NCBI RefSeq assembly: GCF_001662485.1
Contig: NZ_JMTM01000053.1
Coordinates: forward strand, 236,502 to 300,501
Reading direction: 5' to 3'
Length of the DNA stretch: 64,000 nucleotides
Source of the DNA: Flavobacterium succinicans
GTDB taxonomy: Bacteria > Bacteroidota > Bacteroidia > Flavobacteriales > Flavobacteriaceae
The notes under the pieces were generated by a model that saw only the letters and a list, made by a program, of their open reading frames with translations, was not told where the DNA came from and ran no database searches. This document shows positions 44,615-52,071 of this stretch, piece by piece; the stretch's first letter is position 1; each line of letters opens with the position of its first letter. The position numbers were made by a program, and so were the translations under genes.

Positions 44615-45040
44615 TTAATCTATTAATCTTGCAAAATACTCATTCACAATAGGTTTCATTGATTTTGTTATATTCAAAGTATTAAAATTAATTAATAATC
44701 CTTGAGGTCTTTGTAATAATTTCATGTATGTGAGTAGTTGTGCTTCGTGAATTGGTAAAAGGTTTTCTATTGCTTTTAATTCAACAACTACACAATCATT
44801 CACAAGTAAATCAATTCTTAAATCAGATTCTAACTCAAGATCGTAATAATCTATTTTGACAACTAATTGCTGTTTAACATCGTATCCGTTTTGTTCTAAT
44901 TCATACTTAAGACATTGCTCATAAATACTTTCTAAAAGTCCAGGTCCTAAAGCTTTATGCACTTTTATGGCAAAACCTGTGATTTCATACGCTAATTGAG
45001 TAACCTCTTTTTTTGTTGTATATTTTTTTGTTTTTACCAT
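44615..45040 (-). CDS. GxxExxY family protein (PD-(D/E)XK superfamily)
   Basis: A 141-residue protein with the name-giving motif in GPGLLESIYEQCLKYEL and the nuclease-like core RIDLLVNDCVVVELKAIENL (D...E-x-K), then EAQLLTYMKLLQ and GLLINFN. The fold suggests nucleic-acid cleavage or binding, but no activity is established. The start ATG at 45038-45040 lies inside a repeat copy; the frame stays open upstream, so a longer form to 45151 is possible but would consist of repeat. It splits hemA from hemC and is surrounded by four hairpin repeats, suggesting a mobile cassette. Confidence 0.85.
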   Translation of the reverse strand: MVKTKKYTTKKEVTQLAYEITGFAIKVHKALGPGLLESIYEQCLKYELEQNGYDVKQQLVVKIDYYDLELESDLRIDLLVNDCVVVELKAIENLLPIHEAQLLTYMKLLQRPQGLLINFNTLNITKSMKPIVNEYFARLID

Positions 45041-45370
45041 TAGGATATTAAGGTAATTAAGTTTTTGTAAATTATATTTTTTAAATACTTTGCTTAATTC
45101 TCTTAATGGTAAAATTGTTTCTAAGCCAAGGCTTTGTTTTATTTTTACCATTAAGAGATTAAGGTAATTAAGTTTTTGTAAATTATATTTTTTAAATGCT
45201 TTGCTTAATTCTCTTAATGCCTTAATGGTAAAATTGTTTTTTTTAAGCCAAGGCTTTGTTTTGTTTTTACCCTTAAGATTTTATGGGACATTAAGATTTG
45301 CGTTGAATGTAAGTTAATTAAGTTTTAAAACGTATAACCTTAATTTTCATAATCTCTTAATGGTTAAATC
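45031..45370. repeat. Tandem hairpin repeats: two type a copies and one type b copy
   Basis: Copy a1 spans 45031-45141 and a2 spans 45142-45263. They share about 60 bp almost exactly (TAAGGTAATTAAGTTTTTGT onward) and the GCCAAGGCTTTGTTTT tail; a2 has a short insertion. Copy b (45264-45370) resembles the element at 44488-44592. Each copy has complementary ends (ACCATTAAG facing CTTAATGGT), giving long imperfect stems. The block runs up to the hemA stop. Confidence 0.8.
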
Positions 45371-46627
45371 TTATTTCGCATTAGTTTCTATTTGAAATAT
45401 TTTTTCGATCCATTCAATGCTTTCATCTACCATGGTGTCTTCATCTTTCAGGTGATTGGCAAAATGGGTCGTGATTTTTTGAATGATGCGGTTGCTGATG
45501 ATTTCGGCTTGTTCTTCGTTGAAATCGGCTAACTTTTTACTTTGAAAATTTAGCTCAGCCGTTTTGATAGCATTCAACTTTTCTTTTAAAGCATGAATCG
45601 TTGGGGCAAATTTTCTTGATTTTGTCCAAACCAAAAATTCATTTTTAATGGTTTCAATGATTTCTTCTGCTGCGGGAATATGCAATTTCCTGTTCTCTAA
45701 GGTTTCATCAGTCATTTGAGATAAGTGATCCAGATGAATCAACGTCACGCCTTCTATTTCAGTTACATTTTCGTGTACGTTTTTTGGAATAGACAAATCC
45801 AGAATCAGCATGGGTTTTTTCAGATTCAAAATCGCTTTGTCAACCGTAGGTTTTTGAGCGCCTGTGGCCACTACAACCACATCGGCTTTTTGCAATTCGA
45901 GATGCAATTCGGAATGATCTTTTACAATCAAATTGAGTTTTCCTGCTAATTTCTCCGCTTTATCTTTGGTTCTATTGATCAATGTAATGTGCTCGTTTTT
46001 GGTGTGTTTTACCAAATTTTCGCAAGTATTACGGCCAATTTTACCCGTACCAAAAAGTAAAATATTCTTGTTCCCGATGTCTGGAACGTTTTTCATGATG
46101 TATTGTACAGAGGCAAAAGAAACCGATGTGGCTCCAGAACTTATCTCCGTATCGGTCTTAATTTTTTTACTGGCCTGAATTACAGAATTAATCAATCGCT
46201 CCATAAAAGCATTGGTTAATTCCATCGCTTTCGACTCAACAAAGCCATTTTTAAGCTGACTGATGATTTCGAAATCGCCTAAAATTTGACTATCTAATCC
46301 CGTTCCTACTCTAAAAATATGATTAATAGCGTCTTGATTTTTGAAAACGTAAGCTACTTTTTGAAATTCTTCAACGGTGCCTTGGCTGTTCTCGCACAAC
46401 AATTTGATGAGTTGAAAAGGGTGCTCTGCGTAGCCGTAAATTTCGGTACGATTGCAGGTTGAAGTAACGATTAAAGCTGGAATTCCCTCGTTTTTTGCTT
46501 GTTGAAGCAAATTGGTTTTGGCCAATGCATCCAAACTAAATTTACCCCTAATAGCAGCATCGGCTTTTTTATAGCTTAAGCCAACTGAGTAAAAATAGTG
46601 GTGCTTAGCGCCTTGATTTTTTTCCAT
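45371..46627 (-). CDS. hemA: Glutamyl-tRNA reductase
   Basis: First committed step of the C5 route to 5-aminolevulinate, reducing glutamyl-tRNA to glutamate-1-semialdehyde. The 418-residue protein has the catalytic C58 in LIVTSTCNRTEIYG, HIFRVGTGLDSQILGDFEI, and the NADPH-binding GTGKIGRNTCENL. hemL, the next enzyme, is not in this window. A two-box promoter lies directly upstream, divergent from the AraC regulator. Downstream the repeat cluster and GxxExxY gene separate it from hemC. Confidence 0.97.
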   Translation of the reverse strand: MEKNQGAKHHYFYSVGLSYKKADAAIRGKFSLDALAKTNLLQQAKNEGIPALIVTSTCNRTEIYGYAEHPFQLIKLLCENSQGTVEEFQKVAYVFKNQDAINHIFRVGTGLDSQILGDFEIISQLKNGFVESKAMELTNAFMERLINSVIQASKKIKTDTEISSGATSVSFASVQYIMKNVPDIGNKNILLFGTGKIGRNTCENLVKHTKNEHITLINRTKDKAEKLAGKLNLIVKDHSELHLELQKADVVVVATGAQKPTVDKAILNLKKPMLILDLSIPKNVHENVTEIEGVTLIHLDHLSQMTDETLENRKLHIPAAEEIIETIKNEFLVWTKSRKFAPTIHALKEKLNAIKTAELNFQSKKLADFNEEQAEIISNRIIQKITTHFANHLKDEDTMVDESIEWIEKIFQIETNAK

Positions 46628-46652
46628 AAATACAGTTCCTGTAAAAGTGAAA

Positions 46653-46684
46653 CAAAGCTAGAACTATAGCTTGTATAAAAACAA
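46653..46684 (-). promoter_or_regulatory. hemA promoter
   Basis: On the minus strand TTG (46684-46682), 21 bp, TAGCTTTG (46660-46653): both boxes at consensus spacing, 25 bp before the hemA ATG. Confidence 0.65.
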
Positions 46685-46754
46685 CGCTAAAAGTTCTTTT
46701 TGTGTCGCTCAATGTTTTTTTGGATTTATTTCGTTATTTAATAGCAAAATCGTT

Positions 46755-46762
46755 TATTTTTG
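46755..46762 (+). promoter_or_regulatory. AraC regulator gene -7 element
   Basis: TATTTTTG fits TAnnTTTG, about 93 bp before the regulator ATG. No -33 TTG at standard spacing. The leader would contain the dyad at 46790-46812. Confidence 0.4.
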
Positions 46763-46789
46763 TAGCAAATACAAGGCTTAATGATTGAA

Positions 46790-46812
46790 TTATTTAGAGT
46801 GATTCTAAATAA
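46790..46812. promoter_or_regulatory. 9-bp dyad upstream of the AraC regulator, possible iron-type operator
   Basis: TTATTTAGA (46790-46798) and TCTAAATAA (46804-46812) are exact complements around GTGAT. Spacing and sequence resemble operators of metalloregulators rather than terminators. It sits 44 bp before the start codon of a PchR-like regulator, which makes iron control plausible but unproven. Confidence 0.5.
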
Positions 46813-46855
46813 ATAACATTCATGGAAATCTTTTTTTTATTAAAAAAATGTCGCT

Positions 46856-47728
46856 ATGGGTTCACAAGAAATTATAAAAATAGAAGAAGATTTCACCTTA
46901 TTGCGTTTTCAAAATGATGGCATAACTCCTTTTCACACGCATCATGAAGTAAGCAATGGATTGATTCAATTTCATTTTGGATTAAAAGGAAAAGCAAAAT
47001 TTTTATTCAATCAAGGCAGCTATACCTTAGAAATGAATGAAGAAAAATCCTATTTGTTCTACAATCCGCAAAAAGAATTACCGCTTAATCTAGAATTAGC
47101 GCCCAACACTTGGGTGATTACTATTTTGATTTCGATACAAAAATTTCACGGGCTTTTTTCTAATGAAGCCAGTCACATTCCATTTTTGAGCGATGACAAC
47201 AAGGATAAAAAGTATTATAAAGAAGGCGACATTAGTCCCTCAATGGCCATCGTATTAACCCAGTTGTTTCATTACAATTTAAACCCTTCGATCAAAAACT
47301 TGTATTATAAAGGCAAAGGCTATGAGCTATTGAGCTTGTACTTCAACCGTTCCGAAGACCCAAATGCGGAACAATGTCCTTTTTTAATAGACGAAGATAA
47401 TGTGATGAAAATCAAAAAAGCCAAAGAAATTATCATTGCCAATATGGCTGAACCACCAGGCTTACAAGAACTAGCCGATACCATTGGATTAAATTTGAAA
47501 AAGTTAAAAATGGGATTCAAACAAATTTATGGCGATACGGTTTACGGATTTTTATTTGATTACAAAATGGATTATGCCCGTCAATTATTAGACAGTGGTT
47601 CTTATAATGTAAACGAAGTAGGTTTGAAAATTGGCTACAGTACCGGAAGTCATTTCATAGCCGCTTTCAAAAAGAAATTTGGCACCACGCCCAAAAAATA
47701 TTTGATGTCGATAAATCCGAATACGTAG
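46856..47728 (+). CDS. AraC family regulator, PchR-like
   Basis: A 290-residue transcription factor. The N-terminal domain (FHTHHEVSNGLIQFHFGLKG) recalls the ligand-binding half of PchR-type regulators, which sense siderophores. The C-terminal double helix-turn-helix is complete (GLQELADTIGLNLKKLKMGF, then VNEVGLKIGYSTGSHFIAAF and KKFGTTPKKYL). It is divergent from hemA and upstream of hemH and hemJ on its own strand, so control of heme genes in response to iron is a good hypothesis. A dyad lies in its leader. Confidence 0.9.
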   Translation: MGSQEIIKIEEDFTLLRFQNDGITPFHTHHEVSNGLIQFHFGLKGKAKFLFNQGSYTLEMNEEKSYLFYNPQKELPLNLELAPNTWVITILISIQKFHGLFSNEASHIPFLSDDNKDKKYYKEGDISPSMAIVLTQLFHYNLNPSIKNLYYKGKGYELLSLYFNRSEDPNAEQCPFLIDEDNVMKIKKAKEIIIANMAEPPGLQELADTIGLNLKKLKMGFKQIYGDTVYGFLFDYKMDYARQLLDSGSYNVNEVGLKIGYSTGSHFIAAFKKKFGTTPKKYLMSINPNT

Positions 47729-47825
47729 TTTCAATAAAAACCGTATATCAAGCAATCGATAAAAAAAAACAGAAACGCAAAATAGTAAAAAAGAAGATTA
47801 ATTACTTTTACAAAATGAAAAATAC

Positions 47826-47858
47826 AACCCTCGTAGGATTTTGAAACCGACAAGGGTT
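47826..47858. repeat. Imperfect palindrome between AraC gene and hemH
   Basis: AACCCTCGTAGGA faces ACCGACAAGGGTT, complementary over 13 bp with three mismatches. It lies 98 bp past the regulator stop and 24 bp before the hemH ATG. The type resembles the element at 41639-41740. Confidence 0.45.
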
Positions 47859-47882
47859 AAATAAAAAAATAAAACAAAAAAC

Positions 47883-48899
47883 ATGAAAGGTGTATTATTA
47901 GTCAACTTAGGTTCTCCAGAAAGTCCAACTGCAAAGGACGTTAAACCATATTTAGATGAATTTTTAATGGACAAATATGTAATCGATGTTCCTTATCTAT
48001 TGCGTGCGTTACTCGTTCGAGGCATTATTTTACAAACCCGTCCTAAAAAATCGGCAGAAGCTTATGCGAGAATTTGGACCAGTGAAGGTTCTCCTTTGAT
48101 TGTACTTTCGAAAAAAATGCATCAAAAAGTGAAACAATTGGTAGATGTACCTGTGGCTTTAGCGATGCGTTATGGAACGATGACCATTCAAAAAGGCTTA
48201 CAAGAATTGAAAGATCAAGGCGTAACCGAAGTAATGCTTTTGCCTTTGTATCCGCAACACGCCATGGCTTCAACCACTACTATTGTGGTTTTGGCTGAAG
48301 AACTACGTCAAAAGTATTTCCCAGAAATGACATTTACGAATGTTCCTGCCTTTTACAACAAACCCGATTATATTCAAGCATTGTCTAATTCTATCAAAAA
48401 ACATTTGGAAGGATTCGATTATGACCATTTATTGTTCTCGTATCATGGTATTCCAAAACGTCATATTCGTAAAACCGATGTAACGAATTCTCATTGTAAA
48501 ATTGATGGTTCTTGCTGTAACACGCCTTCGCCAGCTCATGAGTTTTGCTACCGTCACCAATGTTATGAAACGACCAAACAAGTGGTAAAATTATTAGGGA
48601 TTCCAGAAGGTAAATATAGCCAAACCTTCCAATCGCGCTTGGCCGGAGACAAATGGCTTACTCCTTACACCGATGTAGAAATCAATAAAATGCCAGAGCA
48701 AGGGATTAAGAAATTAGCGGTTGTAACCCCAGCTTTTGTGGCCGATTGTTTAGAAACACTAGAAGAAATTGCCATGGAAGCCAATGAACAGTTCCTACAT
48801 CATGGTGGGGAAGAATTTATGGCCGTTCCTTGTATGAATGACGAGGACGAATGGTGTGGTGTGGTAGCGAATTGGATTACCGAATTCAAGAAAGTGTAA
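47883..48899 (+). CDS. hemH: Ferrochelatase with internal cysteine cluster
   Basis: Inserts Fe2+ into protoporphyrin IX. The 338-residue enzyme has the family start GVLLVNLGSPESPTAKDVKP, the active-site histidine in FSYHGIPKRHIRK and the metal-path glutamate in PAFVADCLETLEEI. Between them is a segment with several cysteines (SHCKIDGSCCNT, EFCYRHQCYETT). Some bacterial ferrochelatases hold a [2Fe-2S] cluster with internal cysteines, so this may do so too. It is followed by hemJ on the same strand after a hairpin. Confidence 0.96.
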   Translation: MKGVLLVNLGSPESPTAKDVKPYLDEFLMDKYVIDVPYLLRALLVRGIILQTRPKKSAEAYARIWTSEGSPLIVLSKKMHQKVKQLVDVPVALAMRYGTMTIQKGLQELKDQGVTEVMLLPLYPQHAMASTTTIVVLAEELRQKYFPEMTFTNVPAFYNKPDYIQALSNSIKKHLEGFDYDHLLFSYHGIPKRHIRKTDVTNSHCKIDGSCCNTPSPAHEFCYRHQCYETTKQVVKLLGIPEGKYSQTFQSRLAGDKWLTPYTDVEINKMPEQGIKKLAVVTPAFVADCLETLEEIAMEANEQFLHHGGEEFMAVPCMNDEDEWCGVVANWITEFKKV

Positions 48900-48907
48900 A
48901 TTTGTTT

Positions 48908-48941
48908 AAGGTTTGAGGTTGCTATAATACCTTCAAACCTT
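48908..48941 (+). terminator. Hairpin between hemH and hemJ
   Basis: AAGGTTTGAGGT (48908-48919) pairs with ACCTTCAAACCTT (48929-48941) with one bulge. No T run follows, so it may be a dispersed palindrome or an mRNA processing structure rather than a terminator. Confidence 0.4.
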
Positions 48942-48960
48942 GAAATTAAAATCAAAATAA

Positions 48961-49509
48961 ATGGAACTCTACAACTACCTCAAATCCTTACACATTATTT
49001 TTGTAGTCACTTGGTTTGCAGGACTTTTTTATATTGTACGCTTGTTTGTGTACCAAATTGAAGCTGCCGACAAACCCTCGCCCGAGAAAGAAATTTTGCA
49101 AAAACAATACAACCTTATGGCCTACCGTTTGTGGTATATCATCACTTGGCCCTCGGCAGTTATTACTTTTTTTATTGCTTTTTGGTTGTTACTTTTTACC
49201 GATTTAGGCAAAAGTTGGTTGCAAATGCCTTGGATGCATGTTAAACTAGGTTTTGTATTTTTATTGTATTTGTATCATTTTAGATGCCATCAAATTTTTA
49301 AACAGTTGCAACGCAATGAAGTAAAATACACTACCAATTATATGCGTATTTGGAACGAAGGAGCAACGCTTATTTTATTTGCGGTGGTGTTTTTGGTAGT
49401 ACTCAAAAATGCCTTCAACTGGGTGTATGGCGTGATTGGTATTTTTTTATTTTCAGTTATTATTATGTTGGGTTTTCGTTTTTACAAAAGAATAAGAGAA
49501 AGGAAATAG
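48961..49509 (+). CDS. hemJ: Protoporphyrinogen oxidase HemJ (CopD family)
   Basis: A 182-residue integral membrane protein of the HemJ/CopD family, oxidising protoporphyrinogen IX to protoporphyrin IX. It has the family start LYNYLKSLHIIFVVTWFAGL with the conserved His, RLWYIITWPSAVITF, and WMHVKLGFVFLLYLYHFRCH, over four to five helices. HemJ is a heme protein of the inner membrane. No hemG or hemY is in the window, so this is likely the main enzyme for the step, placed next to hemH, which uses its product. Confidence 0.92.
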   Translation: MELYNYLKSLHIIFVVTWFAGLFYIVRLFVYQIEAADKPSPEKEILQKQYNLMAYRLWYIITWPSAVITFFIAFWLLLFTDLGKSWLQMPWMHVKLGFVFLLYLYHFRCHQIFKQLQRNEVKYTTNYMRIWNEGATLILFAVVFLVVLKNAFNWVYGVIGIFLFSVIIMLGFRFYKRIRERK

Positions 49510-49630
49510 TGGTCAGGGGTCAGTTTTTAGTGATCAGTTTTCAATCTTTGCCTATTTGTAAGTTTAAACTCCGAGTTATACGTTTGCAAACTAACTGAAC
49601 ACTAACAGTCTGAATACTGAACACTAAAAA
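49510..49630. repeat. CAGT/ACTG-type degenerate repeats
   Basis: The gap between hemJ and the kinase gene has CAGT units on the left (ggtcagtttttagtgatcagttt broken over 49525-49548) and the inverse ACTG units on the right (aactgaacactaacagtc, tactgaacactaa over 49592-49628), so it can fold. Similar units occur at 25207, 42778, 51905 and 53640. Confidence 0.5.
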
Positions 49631-49633
49631 ATT

Positions 49634-51106
49634 ATGCTAAACAATTTCAATATATCGATGCTTTCCTTGCGCACTAGGATTTTCCTATCGATGATTGTTG
49701 TTATTGTTGTTTCTAGCGTTTTGCTGGCTTCTATCTCTATTTTACAGTTTAAAAGTGAAGCCCGTGATTACCATCAAGAACGATTAGAACGAAAAGAGAC
49801 AGCGATTAAAGAACATATTAATTATGTGCTGTCCACTACCACATATCCGTTAACACCGAAAAATTTAGATTTAATTTTTAAAGATAAAATTCACGAATTA
49901 TCCCAAATTCACAACATCGAAATTAATATTTACAGTTTAGACGGACATCTTTTAAAATCATCTAAAGAATCATTTTCTATTGATAAGTTATCTCCACCTA
50001 TTCCAAAATACATTCTGAAACTGGTTCGTTCCTCCATTGATAAACGGTTTGTAGACATCAAAACTGTCGACGGAGTCAAAAATCGTTCGTCGTACAGCCA
50101 AATCAAAGACGATAAATTCAAACCCCTTGGCGTATTGAATTTACCTTACGTTGAAGATGATAGTTTTTATCAAAAAGAGTTGAATAGTTTCTTGATAAGA
50201 TTAGGACAAGTCTATTCTTTCATGTTGATAGTCGCTTTTGCCTTGGCGTATTTCTTGGCTACTTACATCACCAAATCATTGAAAACCATCGCCGACAAAA
50301 TGAGCGAAACCAATATTGAGCAGAAAAACGAAAAAATTGTTTTGGACGCCAATAGTCTGGAAATTAATTTATTGATTCGTTCTTACAACGAAATGGTTGA
50401 TAAATTAGAGAAAAGTGCCCTAAAATTAGCTCAAAGTGAACGAGAAGGTGCTTGGCGCGAAATGGCCAAACAAGTCGCGCACGAGATTAAAAATCCACTA
50501 ACACCCATGCGATTAACGGTACAAAGTTTTCAAAGAAAATTTGATCCAAACGCTGTAGATGTCAAACAAAAGCTCAACGAATATTCCGAAACTTTAATTC
50601 AGCAAATCGATATTATGAGTGCTGTAGCTTCGGCTTTTTCCAACTTTGCCTCTATGCCAGCCCAACAAAACGAAACACTAAATGTGGTGGAAGTAGTCGA
50701 ACTGGCTTTGGATATTTTCAATGAAGATTATATTGTTTTTGAAAGTCAGTATCCTTCCATTATTTCGAGTATGGACCGCTCTCAACTTATTCGTGTGATT
50801 ACCAATTTGGTCAAAAATGCCATACAAGCCATCCCAGAAAATCAGGAAGAAAAAGCCATCAAAGTTGCCGTAAAAAGAGAACACAACCAAGTCATCATTT
50901 TGGTCCAAGACAACGGCGTAGGAATCGCAGAGCAAACAGTTCCCAAAATATTCGAACCCAAATTTACTACCAAAACCAGCGGAATGGGCCTCGGTCTAGG
51001 AATTATCAAAAACATTATAGAAAATTACAACGGAACAATTACCTTTGATACACAATTAGGAAAAGGCACTACTTTTAAAGTCACTTTACCTATTATCCAA
51101 TCTTAA
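49634..51106 (+). CDS. Membrane sensor histidine kinase (NtrY-like, orphan)
   Basis: A 490-residue kinase. It has TM1 (about 18-37), a periplasmic sensor region of ~150 residues, TM2 (about 195-213), a HAMP domain, a HisKA domain with H283 in KQVAHEIKNPLTPMRLTVQ, and a complete HATPase domain (N box NLVKNAIQAIP, G1 QDNGVGIAEQ, G2 GMGLGLGIIKNII). The EIKNPLTPM box is typical of NtrY-type kinases. No response regulator is adjacent. It is followed after 11 nt by an enoyl-CoA hydratase gene. Start is the ATG at 49634, with another eight codons on. Confidence 0.92.
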   Translation: MLNNFNISMLSLRTRIFLSMIVVIVVSSVLLASISILQFKSEARDYHQERLERKETAIKEHINYVLSTTTYPLTPKNLDLIFKDKIHELSQIHNIEINIYSLDGHLLKSSKESFSIDKLSPPIPKYILKLVRSSIDKRFVDIKTVDGVKNRSSYSQIKDDKFKPLGVLNLPYVEDDSFYQKELNSFLIRLGQVYSFMLIVAFALAYFLATYITKSLKTIADKMSETNIEQKNEKIVLDANSLEINLLIRSYNEMVDKLEKSALKLAQSEREGAWREMAKQVAHEIKNPLTPMRLTVQSFQRKFDPNAVDVKQKLNEYSETLIQQIDIMSAVASAFSNFASMPAQQNETLNVVEVVELALDIFNEDYIVFESQYPSIISSMDRSQLIRVITNLVKNAIQAIPENQEEKAIKVAVKREHNQVIILVQDNGVGIAEQTVPKIFEPKFTTKTSGMGLGLGIIKNIIENYNGTITFDTQLGKGTTFKVTLPIIQS

Positions 51107-51117
51107 AAAATAGCGTT

Positions 51118-51900
51118 ATGAACTACGAAAATATTTTAATCGAATTAGAAAACAATATTGCAATCCTTACCATTAACAGGCCTTCAAAGTTAAATGCTTT
51201 GAATATTGACACCATAAATGACCTGCACAAAGCCATAAAAACATTGGGGAAAAATAAAGAAATTCAGGTGATACTAATTACAGGAAGTGGTGAAAAAGCA
51301 TTTGTTGCTGGCGCCGATATTTCTGAATTTGCTCATTTTACCATTGCAGAAGGTGCCCAACTGGCTAGCGAAGGACAAGAAAAATTATTCGATTTAATCG
51401 AAAATTTAAAAACACCAGTTATTGCTGCTATTAATGGTTTTGCTTTAGGAGGTGGATTAGAATTGGCGATGGCTTGCCACTTCAGAATTGCCTCAGACAA
51501 TGCCAAAATGGGACTTCCTGAAGTTTCCTTAGGGGTAATTCCAGGGTACGGAGGGACACAACGTTTGCCACAACTCATTGGGAAAGGTCGTGCTATGGAA
51601 TTGATTATGACTGCTAGCATGATTGACGCCGAAACTGCCAAAAACTATGGCTTGGTAAATCATGTAGTACCTCAAGCAGATTTATTAAATTTCACCAAAG
51701 GTATCGCTCAAAAAATCATGAAAAACTCTCCTTTTGCCATTGGTCGAGCTATAAAAGCCATCAACGCCAATTATAAAGATGGTAAAAATGGTTTTGAAAT
51801 CGAAATCAAAAACTTTGGAAAATGTTTCGGAACAGCTGATTTTAAAGAAGGAACTACCGCATTCTTAGAAAAAAGAAAAGCCAATTTTACAGGGAAGTAA
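51118..51900 (+). CDS. Enoyl-CoA hydratase/isomerase family protein
   Basis: A 260-residue crotonase-fold enzyme. The oxyanion-hole segments are AFVAGADISEF and NGFALGGGLELAMACH, and the two catalytic glutamates are in GGGLELAMA and LPEVSLGVIPGYGGTQRL, so it should be a true hydratase of 2-enoyl-CoA in beta-oxidation or a related degradation path. Length is normal. It is 11 nt downstream of the histidine kinase gene and probably on the same transcript, an uncommon pairing. Confidence 0.94.
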   Translation: MNYENILIELENNIAILTINRPSKLNALNIDTINDLHKAIKTLGKNKEIQVILITGSGEKAFVAGADISEFAHFTIAEGAQLASEGQEKLFDLIENLKTPVIAAINGFALGGGLELAMACHFRIASDNAKMGLPEVSLGVIPGYGGTQRLPQLIGKGRAMELIMTASMIDAETAKNYGLVNHVVPQADLLNFTKGIAQKIMKNSPFAIGRAIKAINANYKDGKNGFEIEIKNFGKCFGTADFKEGTTAFLEKRKANFTGK

Positions 51901-51954
51901 ATAAGTTAGCAGTGTTCAGTTATTAGTGATCAGTTTTCTAAAACAAGTCTTTTT

Positions 51955-52034
51955 TGATATTCAAATATCATATTATTATATTTTTTTGATATTCAAATAT
52001 CATATTATTATATTTTTTTGATATTTGAATGTCA
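51955..52034. repeat. 32-bp-period palindrome array upstream of ATPase gene B
   Basis: TGATATT-CA-AATATCA occurs at 51955-51970 and 51987-52002, and a degenerate copy TGATATT-TG-AATGTCA at 52019-52034. All start exactly 32 bp apart, with a conserved T/A-rich linker. The architecture equals that of the array at 18819-18892 although the sequence differs. CAGT-type units precede it at 51905-51936. Confidence 0.85.
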
Positions 52035-52050
52035 AATTATGATATATTTG
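52017..52050 (+). promoter_or_regulatory. ATPase B promoter embedded in the array
   Basis: TTTG (52017-52020), 22 bp, TATATTTG (52043-52050) fits the consensus. The -33 box overlaps the left end of the third palindrome, and the ATG is 21 bp beyond the -7 box, the same distance as in ATPase gene A. Confidence 0.7.
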
Positions 52051-52071
52051 TAACTTCAAAAGGATTGATAA

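Noticed and set aside
45040..45151. N-terminal extension of the GxxExxY protein
   Set aside because: The added 37 residues are translated repeat DNA and the conserved domain starts after the ATG at 45040; kept only as a possibility in the findings.
51955..52034. CRISPR-like array (regular short repeats)
   Set aside because: Same reasoning: linkers are conserved, three copies only, and the last copy overlaps a promoter.
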